From: Lysobacteraceae bacterium
Lineage (GTDB): Bacteria; Pseudomonadota; Gammaproteobacteria; Xanthomonadales; Rhodanobacteraceae
Length of the DNA: 6,194 bases
Direction: 5' to 3'
NCBI GenBank assembly: GCA_018971925.1
Contig: JAGWZT010000129.1
Span: 1 to 6,194, forward strand
Below, piece by piece: positions 1-5,393 of the stretch. Made by a program: the position numbers and the translations under genes. The stretch's first letter is position 1. Every line of letters begins with the position of its first letter. Under the pieces are notes generated by a model that made no database searches, was not told the DNA's origin, and saw only the letters and a program-made list of their open reading frames with translations.

Positions 1-30
1 CCAAAGCCAAGCGCCCGGCACGACGGTTTC

Positions 31-47
31 GGCAACATCGTGTTGCC
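31..47. repeat. Perfect 7-bp inverted repeat with TCG loop
   Basis: GGCAACA at 31-37 and TGTTGCC at 41-47 are exact reverse complements around a 3-base TCG loop. No T-run follows on either strand, so it does not look like a classical intrinsic terminator. It is the first in the series of hairpins in this intergenic stretch. Confidence 0.6.
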
Positions 48-65
48 TCAACTTCCCTGTGCTTC

Positions 66-88
66 TCGCGCCAATCAGGCCGGCGCGA
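66..88. repeat. Perfect 7-bp inverted repeat, 9-base loop
   Basis: TCGCGCC at 66-72 and GGCGCGA at 82-88 are exact reverse complements around a 9-base loop. The site starts five bases after the first TCCCTGTG motif (53-60). Such a GC-only stem is easier to meet by chance in this composition than the other strong stems. Confidence 0.5.
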
Positions 89-153
89 ACTACTCGCCAC
101 ATCCCTGTGGCTCGCCCTTCGCTGACGCTCAGAGCCGCCTGCGGCGTTCAAAT

Positions 154-168
154 CGGCAGTCCCTGCCG
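154..168. repeat. Small hairpin CGGCA-GTCCC-TGCCG
   Basis: A 5-bp perfect stem (154-158 with 164-168) encloses the loop GTCCC. The next hairpin, at 177-190, has a 4-bp stem around GTCCAT, so two adjacent stems present a GTCC loop. This is the main reason to read the region as a structured repeat rather than random GC-rich spacer. Confidence 0.4.
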
Positions 169-283
169 CTTTAGTCGCACGTCCATGTGCTCAAACATGC
201 GCGCCTTGCTCCCGCTTGGCGCTGCGATGCTCGGCGTCGCGCAAGGGCGCAGGAAGAGCTCTGCTTCGATGACGGTCATCCAT

Positions 284-327
284 GGCCTGCAATTTGGCCG
301 GCTGCGGGGCTCCGGCTTGTGCAGGCC
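284..327. repeat. Two-stage inverted repeat downstream of the DUF3108 gene
   Basis: GGCCTGCA at 284-291 is exactly repeated in inverse as TGCAGGCC at 320-327. Inside it GCCGG (297-301) pairs with CCGGC (312-316), giving an 8-bp outer and 5-bp inner stem separated by an internal loop. It lies 32 bases past the stop codon of the minus-strand DUF3108 gene, where a transcript 3' end is expected. No T-tract follows on the minus strand, so a simple Rho-independent terminator is not supported. It could stabilise or mark the 3' end, or be the edge of the repeat element. Confidence 0.5.
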
Positions 328-359
328 GAAGCCACGCAATATATGCCGCCGGCTTGCGG

Positions 360-1067
360 TCAACGCGAGGACCAGCTCTCAAGCTCCAATGAAAACGCGT
401 TCTTGCCGCGTTGGTCGATCTTGACCGGCGCGGACACCTTCGCTGGCGCAAACCACGCCTCGAACGCGTCGCCGCCGTCGGTGCGGCTGACGCGGGTGGC
501 ATCGAAAGTGCCGGCGGGTACGCTCACTTGCTGCTTGCCCCGGGCGGCGTAATGCTGCGTTTCGATGCGGTCGCGCACGGCGACCGGCAGCGTGAAGCTG
601 TTCTTGCCGTCCGCGAGCCCCGCGGCAAGCGCGAGCGGAATGGTGTGGCGTTCCACCACACCTGACTGGGTGGCGAAATGGAAATTGCCGTTGTCGTCCA
701 CGTCGATGCTGTGGTTGGCCCAGTCGAAGCGCACGCTGCGCCGCTTGGTCTTGAGCGCAGACTTCATGGTGTAGTCGTAACCGATGCCCTGTGGCAGGTC
801 GCCCACCCATTTGAAGATGGAAACTTCGCGGGTGCTGGCGGCGAGCAGTGAGGCGATGCCTGCGGTGCCCCTGCTTGCGGTCGCGAACGTCCAAGTGCCG
901 TTCGCGCCGGGCGCGAGCGTGAGCGTAGCCTCGCCGATGGGTGAACCGTTTTGCAGAACCCGGTAATGCGCGGTGAACGCGGGGACGGGTGACGCGGCGA
1001 TGGCGGCCGTGCAAAACACGGCCAGCGCGACGGCGAGGATGAGACCGAACGGGCGACGGGGTTGCAT
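360..1067 (-). CDS. Secreted DUF3108 domain protein
   Basis: This is a 235-residue protein of unknown function in the DUF3108 family. Residues 1 to about 25 form a signal peptide: basic start (RR at 4-5), hydrophobic core 8-23, and an Ala-rich cleavage zone near AIA-A at 22-25. No lipobox cysteine is present, so a soluble periplasmic or outer-membrane-associated location is expected. The mature part looks all-beta, with family features such as the early strand FTAHYRVLQNGSPIGEATLT (31-50), the Y-x-Y segment at 97-99 followed by KTKRRSVRFDW (106-116), and a closing WFAPAKVSAPVKIDQ (205-219) then FSLELESW (225-232). It is the third gene after purM and purN, with 61 bases separating it from purN. 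A DUF3108 gene beside purN is, as I recall, conserved in several gammaproteobacteria, but no direct purine role is known. No strong ribosome binding site is seen; the ATG was chosen because it gives a clean signal peptide. Confidence 0.88.
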   Translation of the reverse strand: MQPRRPFGLILAVALAVFCTAAIAASPVPAFTAHYRVLQNGSPIGEATLTLAPGANGTWTFATASRGTAGIASLLAASTREVSIFKWVGDLPQGIGYDYTMKSALKTKRRSVRFDWANHSIDVDDNGNFHFATQSGVVERHTIPLALAAGLADGKNSFTLPVAVRDRIETQHYAARGKQQVSVPAGTFDATRVSRTDGGDAFEAWFAPAKVSAPVKIDQRGKNAFSLELESWSSR

Positions 1068-1097
1068 GGTTTTGAACAGCCTGAAACAGACAGCGTG

Positions 1098-1118
1098 CAG
1101 CCTGCCGTGGCAAGGCTG
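1098..1118 (-). other. Hairpin in the purN-DUF3108 spacer
   Basis: Read on the minus strand, CAGCCT pairs with AGGCTG across nine bases, and the inner TGC/GCA can extend the stem with one bulge. A second copy of the CAGGCTG arm follows at 1083-1077, just before the DUF3108 start, so two alternative hairpins could compete for the same CAGCCT arm. No U-run follows directly. It may attenuate, stabilise or do nothing; a functional role is inference. Confidence 0.3.
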
Positions 1119-1128
1119 AACGCCGACC

Positions 1129-1791
1129 TCACGCGGCGGTCAGATGACCGGCTGTGTCGAGTCGCAGCGGCGCCGGGATCGTGTGGCCGCGAAACAGGAC
1201 CTTGCCCTCGCGCTCATGCACTTCGCCGCGGGCGATCGCACCAACGCATGCGACCAGCAGGCGATGCTCCTGGGGCAACAGCCGGGCCGCGAGCGCGTCG
1301 CCGGTGTCGCCGAGATGCATGGCGATGCGTGCCTGCGCGATCACCGGCCCGCCATCCAGTTCGGCGCTGACGAAATGCACGCTGGCACCGTGCTCGGTGT
1401 CGCCGGCCTTCAGCGCGCGGCGGTGCGTGTGCAGCCCGCGGTATTTCGGCAGCAGCGAAGGATGGATGTTGATCATCTTTCCCACCCATTGCGCCGTGAC
1501 CGCGGCATCGAGGATGCGCATGTAACCGGCCAGCACCACCAGCTGCGCGCCGCTTGCGGCAACGTTGGCGAACAGCGCTTCGTCGAATTCGCGACGCGAC
1601 GCGAACGTTTTCGGATCGAGCGCCAAGGTGGGAATGCCGTGCGCCTCCGCGTTGCGCAGCGCCGGAGCGTCGGCCTTGTCGCTGGCGACCAGCGTCAGCT
1701 TGATCGGCAGCCTTCCGGCATCGCGCGCGTCGATCAGGGCCGCGAGGTTGCTGCCGCGGCCGGAGGCGAGCACCGCGACGGGAAAGGTCAT
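1129..1791 (-). CDS. purN: Phosphoribosylglycinamide formyltransferase (GAR transformylase, PurN)
   Basis: PurN transfers the formyl group of 10-formyltetrahydrofolate to glycinamide ribonucleotide, giving FGAR, the third step of cytoplasmic de novo purine synthesis. The 220-residue product has the usual length. It opens with the phosphate-binding loop GRGSN at 11-15 and carries the catalytic triad of the family at N108, H110 (in INIHPSLLPKYRGLHTH, 107-123) and D146 (in ELDGGPVIAQ, 144-153), matching E. coli N106, H108 and D144. The C-terminal part LLPQEHRLLV (171-180) is also typical. The ATG overlaps the purM stop in an ATGA, so the gene is expected to be translated by coupling. A longer in-frame reading upstream runs through purM in the wrong frame and is spurious. 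The gene looks intact. Confidence 0.97.
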   Translation of the reverse strand: MTFPVAVLASGRGSNLAALIDARDAGRLPIKLTLVASDKADAPALRNAEAHGIPTLALDPKTFASRREFDEALFANVAASGAQLVVLAGYMRILDAAVTAQWVGKMINIHPSLLPKYRGLHTHRRALKAGDTEHGASVHFVSAELDGGPVIAQARIAMHLGDTGDALAARLLPQEHRLLVACVGAIARGEVHEREGKVLFRGHTIPAPLRLDTAGHLTAA

Positions 1792-2831
1792 GCGATGCGG
1801 ACGCGCTTGTCGCCCGCGGCTTCGACCACTTCGCCGATGGTCCAGCTTGAAAGGCCGGATTGCGCGAGCGCAGCCTGCACGCCGGCCACGTCGCCGGGCG
1901 CGAGGATCACGGTGAAACCGATACCGCAGTTGAAGGTGCGCCACATTTCTTCGCGCGGCACCTTGCCTTCGCGTTGCAGCCAGTCGAATACCGGCGGCAG
2001 CTTCCAGCTCGACGATTCGATCGCCAGGCCAAGCCCATCCGGCACCACGCGTATGATATTTTCCTGCAGGCCGCCGCCGGTGACGTGGGCCATGCCGTGG
2101 ATCGTGCCGCGCCGCGCGCGCAGCAGCTTGAGGATCGGCTTCACGTAGATCGTGGTCGGCGCCATCAGCGCGTCGGCCAGTTTCACGCCGCCGACGTCGA
2201 GATCGAACGGCGAACCCGCGCGCTCGACGATCTTGCGGATCAGCGAATAACCGTTGGAATGCGGCCCGCTGGACGCGACGCCCAGCACCACGTCGCCCGC
2301 GCGGATCGCGCTGCCGTCGATGATCCCCGATTTCTCCACCGCACCGACGTTGAAACCGGCGAGGTCGTATTCGCCCGGCGGATACATGTCGGGCATCTCG
2401 GCCGTCTCGCCGCCGACCAGCGCGCAACCGGCCAGTTCGCAGCCCCTGGCGATGCCGCCCACCACCGCGACGGTGGTGTCGATGTCGAGCTTGCCGGTTG
2501 CGAAATAGTCGAGAAAGAACAGCGGTTCGGCGCCCTGCACCAGCACGTCGTTGACGCACATCCCGACAAGGTCGATGCCGATGGTGTCGTGGCGATTCAG
2601 TTGCTGTGCCAGCCTCAACTTGGTGCCGACGCCGTCGGTTCCGGAAACCAGCACCGGTTCGCGATATTTTTTCGAAAGATCGAACAGCGCGCCGAAGCCG
2701 CCAAGGCCGCCCATCACTTCCGGGCGAAAGGTTTTGCCGACCAGCGGTTTGATGCGTTCGACCACCGCGTTGCCGGCGTCGATGTCCACGCCCGCGGCGC
2801 GGTAGGAAAGAGCTTCGTCGTTGGAGGTCAC
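1788..2831 (-). CDS. purM: Phosphoribosylformylglycinamidine cyclo-ligase (AIR synthetase, PurM)
   Basis: PurM is an ATP-dependent cytosolic enzyme that closes the imidazole ring, turning FGAM into aminoimidazole ribonucleotide (step 5 of purine synthesis). The 347-residue product is close to E. coli PurM in length and aligns along its whole length from memory. Landmarks are SYRAAGVDIDAGN (9-21), the PurM/PurL-type nucleotide-binding signature GTDGVGTKL (64-72), DLVGMCVND (87-95), GGETAEMP (140-147), SSGPHSNGYS (187-196), HVTGGGLQEN (249-258) and FNCGIG (300-305). No ATG fits the expected N-terminus; the GTG at 2831-2829 gives MTSNDEALSYRAAGVD, right at the family start. No good Shine-Dalgarno sequence precedes it. 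An out-of-frame ATG-CCG-TGA just upstream ends on this GTG. The frame stays open far upstream (to 4169), but that part is antisense to other genes. Confidence 0.97.
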   Translation of the reverse strand: MTSNDEALSYRAAGVDIDAGNAVVERIKPLVGKTFRPEVMGGLGGFGALFDLSKKYREPVLVSGTDGVGTKLRLAQQLNRHDTIGIDLVGMCVNDVLVQGAEPLFFLDYFATGKLDIDTTVAVVGGIARGCELAGCALVGGETAEMPDMYPPGEYDLAGFNVGAVEKSGIIDGSAIRAGDVVLGVASSGPHSNGYSLIRKIVERAGSPFDLDVGGVKLADALMAPTTIYVKPILKLLRARRGTIHGMAHVTGGGLQENIIRVVPDGLGLAIESSSWKLPPVFDWLQREGKVPREEMWRTFNCGIGFTVILAPGDVAGVQAALAQSGLSSWTIGEVVEAAGDKRVRIA

Positions 2832-2871
2832 GGCATTCGTGCGGCGGGCGCCGGCGCTGGCTGGATCGGCA

Positions 2872-2877
2872 ATGATA
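2872..2877 (-). promoter_or_regulatory. Possible -10 element for the purMN operon
   Basis: On the minus strand this reads TATCAT, five of six matches to the sigma-70 -10 consensus, about 40 bases before the purM GTG. At 17 bases spacing the -35 position (2900-2895) reads TGCCCA, only a weak match. The divergent region offers no better candidate on this strand. No PurR operator could be recognised. This is a single-motif guess. Confidence 0.3.
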
Positions 2878-2919
2878 GACGCTGAAGCCGTGATTGGGCA
2901 GACTTGCGGGCGTGCGATC

Positions 2920-2924
2920 GGAGG
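2920..2924 (+). promoter_or_regulatory. Ribosome binding site of the DUF2066 gene
   Basis: GGAGG lies 9 bases before the ATG at 2934. It decides the start: a TTG at 2904 in the same frame sits upstream of this site and would prefix a signal peptide with a cysteine- and arginine-rich stretch, while the ATG at 2934 gives a clean one. The second ATG at 2937 would leave a 12-base spacing and is less likely. Confidence 0.7.
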
Positions 2925-2933
2925 TGCGCGGCC

Positions 2934-3638
2934 ATGATGCGAGCTTGGGTGTTTCTGTTGTGCGTGCTGGTAACCACCGGTTGCGCGTGGGCACAGGCCG
3001 CGCAGCCGGCAGCCGCAGGCGCGCCCGCGGCGCCCCCGGCCAGTCCCTACTCGGCCACGGTGCCGGTGGCGGGCACCAGCGACGCCCAGCGCAGTGCGGC
3101 GATTGCGGCGGCGTTGACCGTGGTGCTGCAGCAAACCTCGCCGGGATTCACCCCCAGCACCGACATGCTGTCGAGCGCTTCGGGGTATGTGCGTGATTTC
3201 CATTACCGGCGCGCGGCGTCCGGCGCCGGTCTGGAGCTGGAGGTGGATTTCGATCCCGGCGCGATCGGACGCCTGGTCGCGCAAGGCGGCGGTGGCGCGG
3301 GCGCACCCGCTACGGCGGGCGCCGGGGCTACCCCATCCGCGCCTGCGGGTACAGCGGGCGTATCGGGAACGGCCGCCACGAGCGGCATCGGCACGCTCTG
3401 GGTCAACGGTCTCGACAGCACCCATGCATTCGCCAGCCTGATGTCGCTGCTGCGCGGGAATGACCAGTTGCATGACGTGGTGCCGATCGGCGCCCGCGAC
3501 GACGGCGTGCTGCTGCAGGTGGGTTACAGCGCGCCGCTGGCGACGGTGATCGCGGCGCTGGAAGCACCGAACGGTCATCTGGCCCAGGCCGCGCAGGCGC
3601 ATCCGGGTGCGGACGCATCCTTGCAGTGGAATCCATGA
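2934..3638 (+). CDS. Secreted DUF2066 domain protein, short form
   Basis: This is a 234-residue exported protein of unknown function. Residues 1-20 form a signal peptide (MMRAWVFLLCVLVTTGCAWA), with likely cleavage after AWA. The TTGC at 14-17 is a poor lipobox, because Thr replaces Leu, Val or Ile at -3. An Ala/Pro-rich stretch follows (21-37). The N-terminal DUF2066 half is clear at YSATVPVAGTSDAQRSAAIA (39-58), SGYVRDFHYRR (83-93) and ELEVDFDPGAIGRL (101-114). A Gly/Ala/Thr/Pro linker without structure covers about 116-151. The C-terminal part, GTLWVNGLDSTHAFASLMSL (153-172) to 209, resembles the closing alpha/beta segment of DUF2066 proteins. Family members known to me are commonly well over 300 residues, so the middle seems replaced by the linker. 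It is divergent from purM and heads the operon ending in hda. Confidence 0.85.
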   Translation: MMRAWVFLLCVLVTTGCAWAQAAQPAAAGAPAAPPASPYSATVPVAGTSDAQRSAAIAAALTVVLQQTSPGFTPSTDMLSSASGYVRDFHYRRAASGAGLELEVDFDPGAIGRLVAQGGGGAGAPATAGAGATPSAPAGTAGVSGTAATSGIGTLWVNGLDSTHAFASLMSLLRGNDQLHDVVPIGARDDGVLLQVGYSAPLATVIAALEAPNGHLAQAAQAHPGADASLQWNP

Positions 3639-3669
3639 GTGTGTCGATCGCGTGAGCGGACGAGCCCAA

Positions 3670-4251
3670 ATGACGGGTGACGCGGCCGCTACGCCGTGGC
3701 GGCATCTGCCCAATTTCATTTCCGCGTTGCGGATCGCGTTGGTGGCACCGTTGCTGGTGACGATCCTGTTCGGACGCAACGAGCTCGCGCTGGTGATCGC
3801 GGCGGTGGCCGGGATGTCGGACGGCGTGGACGGCTGGCTCGCGCGGCGGTTCCACTGGCAAAGCCGGTTGGGCTCGATGCTCGATCCGGTGGCCGACAAA
3901 CTGATGCTGGTGGGCTGCATGGTCGTGTTGGGGTGGCTCGATGAAGCGCCGCACTGGCTGGTGATCCTGGTGGTCGCGCGCGACGCGGTCATCGCGCTGG
4001 GTGTGCTGGCGTGGCACCGTGTGCTGCGCAACTTCGAGGCGCATCCGAGCTGGTTGTCGAAAGCCACCACGCTGGCGCAGATCCTGTTCGTGCTGTGGGT
4101 TCTGGCCGGTCGCGCGTTCGGCTGGCAGGCGGGGATGACCATCCCGGTGTGGATCGTCGCGGCGCTCACCGCGGCCAGTGGATTGGATTACGTGGTGCGC
4201 TGGGGCCGCATGGCCCGGCGCGAACTCAAGGGGCGGAGCGTGGCGCCATGA
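3670..4251 (+). CDS. CDP-alcohol phosphatidyltransferase family protein (PgsA-like)
   Basis: This inner-membrane enzyme class joins a CDP-diacylglycerol to an alcohol; PgsA makes phosphatidylglycerol phosphate from glycerol 3-phosphate. From the ATG at 3670 the product has 193 residues. The family signature D-x2-DG-x2-AR-x8-G-x3-D-x3-D is complete: D51, D54-G55, A58-R59, G68, D72 and D76, which together bind metal and the CDP-lipid. LPNFISALRI (13-22) is the usual N-terminal opening. About five or six membrane segments are visible (roughly 17-35, 38-50, 77-92, 95-116, 133-148, 156-174). The alcohol substrate cannot be read from sequence. It may be a second PgsA homologue beside a housekeeping pgsA elsewhere, since this locus is not next to uvrC. 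Start choice is uncertain: GTG at 3652 is in frame. The stop overlaps the next gene in an ATGA. Confidence 0.88.
   Translation: MTGDAAATPWRHLPNFISALRIALVAPLLVTILFGRNELALVIAAVAGMSDGVDGWLARRFHWQSRLGSMLDPVADKLMLVGCMVVLGWLDEAPHWLVILVVARDAVIALGVLAWHRVLRNFEAHPSWLSKATTLAQILFVLWVLAGRAFGWQAGMTIPVWIVAALTAASGLDYVVRWGRMARRELKGRSVAP
4235..4238 (+). promoter_or_regulatory. Ribosome binding site of the AI-2E family gene
   Basis: GGAG, inside the purine-rich run 4231-4238, lies 9 bases before the ATG at 4248. It supports this start over longer in-frame readings that begin inside the preceding gene. Confidence 0.6.
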
Positions 4252-5393
4252 GCAATGTGCAACGCTGGCAATGGCTGGTCATCGTGGGCGTGGTCGGATG
4301 GCTGGTGTGGTTGCTGTCGCCGATCCTGATGCCGTTCATGCTGGCGGCCGTGTTCGCCTACCTCGGCGATCCGCTGGTCGACCGCCTGGAGCGCCTGCGC
4401 ATCGGGCGCGGTCTGGCAGCCAGCATCGTGTTCCTGGTGATGCTGTTGCTGGTTGCGCTGGCGTTGCTGTTGCTGGTGCCCCTGATCCAGCGCCAGATCG
4501 CGCGCTTCATCGCCGCGCTGCCGGGCTACGTGGCGTGGTTCACGCACACCGCTGTGCCGTGGCTGGAACACAAACTCAACATTCCGGCCAGCGAGTTCGA
4601 TACGTCCACCTTGATCGCGCGGGTGCGTGAACACCTCGGCACCGTCGGTGGCATCGCCGCCGCCGTGCTCGGCTACGCCACGCGTTCGGGCCTGGCGTTG
4701 ATCGGCGTGGGTGTCGCGGTCGTGCTGGTGCCGGTGGTGACGTTTTACCTGCTGCGTGACTGGGACAAGCTGGTCGCGACCATCGATGCGCTGTTGCCGC
4801 GCGAAGCGCAACCCACGATCCGCCGCCTCGCGCGCGAAACCGATGGCGTGCTGGGAGCGTTCGTGCGCGGCCAGTTGCTGGTGATGCTGGGTCTCGCGAT
4901 CTATTACGCGGTGGCGTTGAAGCTGGTCGGCCTGGATGTCGGACCGCTGATCGGCATGATCGCGGGTCTGGTCAGCTTCGTGCCGTACCTCGGGTTCATC
5001 ATCGGCATCGTCGCCAGCGTCATCGCGGCGCTGGTGCAATTCCACGATGCACTTCATCTGATCCTGGTACTGGTGGTGTTCGGGATCGGCAGTCTGCTGG
5101 AAAGCTACATCCTGGTGCCCAAGCTGGTGGGTGACCGCATCGGCCTGCATCCCGTCGCGGTGATCTTCGCGGTACTGGCGTTCGGCGAGTTGTTCGGATT
5201 CATGGGCGTCCTGCTGGCGCTGCCGATGGCGTCGATCGCGATGGTGTTGTTGCGTTTCCTGCGCGAGCGTTACGAGGCGAGTTCGCTGTTTGCCGGGCGC
5301 GAGCATCCGAAGATCGTGTCGGCGTCGGGCGGACCGGTCAAAGCGACCGACGATGCGCCGCGGGAAGACCGGGAACCTCCTTCCGAACCATGA
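4248..5393 (+). CDS. AI-2E family transporter (PerM/TqsA-type permease)
   Basis: This is a 381-residue integral inner-membrane protein of the AI-2E exporter family, known from TqsA and PerM. The substrate is unknown; the family also includes Na+/H+ antiporters and proteins with no proven transport role. Hydrophobic stretches at about 9-36, 56-80, 147-169, 207-226, 232-262, 269-288 and 303-335 fit the family's roughly eight-helix plan, with a soluble segment at 81-146. Landmarks are FYLLRDWDK (166-174), RGQLLVM (207-213), VPYLGFIIG (245-253), LVPKLVGDRIGLHP (289-302) and GFMGVLLALP (317-326). The last 40 residues are a charged cytosolic tail rich in Glu, Asp and Pro. Both ends overlap neighbours in ATGA junctions, tying it to the phosphatidyltransferase and to hda. 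In E. coli, perM also lies near hda, which favours the PerM subgroup by context. Confidence 0.92.
   Translation: MSNVQRWQWLVIVGVVGWLVWLLSPILMPFMLAAVFAYLGDPLVDRLERLRIGRGLAASIVFLVMLLLVALALLLLVPLIQRQIARFIAALPGYVAWFTHTAVPWLEHKLNIPASEFDTSTLIARVREHLGTVGGIAAAVLGYATRSGLALIGVGVAVVLVPVVTFYLLRDWDKLVATIDALLPREAQPTIRRLARETDGVLGAFVRGQLLVMLGLAIYYAVALKLVGLDVGPLIGMIAGLVSFVPYLGFIIGIVASVIAALVQFHDALHLILVLVVFGIGSLLESYILVPKLVGDRIGLHPVAVIFAVLAFGELFGFMGVLLALPMASIAMVLLRFLRERYEASSLFAGREHPKIVSASGGPVKATDDAPREDREPPSEP

Larger units (their letters stand above)
1..359. repeat. Non-coding, hairpin-rich intergenic region, probable dispersed repeat
   Basis: No convincing gene lies in these 359 bases beyond the DUF3108 stop codon. 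The sequence is crowded with perfect short inverted repeats: 31-37/41-47, 66-72/82-88, 109-113/132-136, 134-138/141-145, 154-158/164-168, 177-180/187-190, 201-205/218-222, 224-227/237-240 and 284-291/320-327. TCCCTGTG occurs at 53-60 and 102-109, with the variant TCCCTGCC at 160-167, giving an irregular spacing of about 50-58 bases. The loops at 159-163 (GTCCC) and 181-186 (GTCCAT) are related. Reading frames open here on both strands, but their translations are Arg/Ala/Pro-rich with no family likeness. From general knowledge, similar intergenic repeats that give spurious short ORFs are common in Lysobacterales genomes. Assignment to such a family is inference; a degraded gene remnant is the alternative. 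Confidence 0.5.

Noticed and set aside
59..552. Short open frames on both strands over the left intergenic region (for example 59-424 and 187-552 plus, 148-363 minus)
   Set aside because: They overlap one another, run through the hairpin series and, on the plus strand, into the DUF3108 gene antisense; translations are Arg/Ala/Pro/Ser-rich without domains or convincing ribosome binding sites. They fit spurious ORFs of an intergenic repeat.
2832..2933. Purine riboswitch or PurR operator in front of purM
   Set aside because: The spacer is too short and GC-rich for a purine riboswitch, and no recognisable PurR-type palindrome is present.
2934..2990. Lipoprotein signal (TTGC) in the DUF2066 protein
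   Set aside because: The -3 position is Thr, not Leu, Val or Ile, and a good signal peptidase I site (AWA) follows at once, so ordinary secretion is more likely.
1129..2994. 621-codon minus-strand frame extending PurN upstream
   Set aside because: The upstream portion is the purM gene read in the wrong frame. PurN begins at 1791 with its normal N-terminus.
1788..4169. 793-codon open frame on the minus strand that would fuse about 445 residues to the N-terminus of PurM
   Set aside because: The extra part lies antisense to the DUF2066 and phosphatidyltransferase genes, is rich in Arg, Ser, Ala and Pro, and resembles no family. PurM homology begins exactly at the GTG. The open frame is explained by GC-rich codon bias.
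4011..5393. 460-codon reading of the AI-2E family gene starting inside the phosphatidyltransferase
   Set aside because: The added residues are an out-of-frame translation of the upstream gene. A ribosome binding site and the ATGA junction support the start at 4248.
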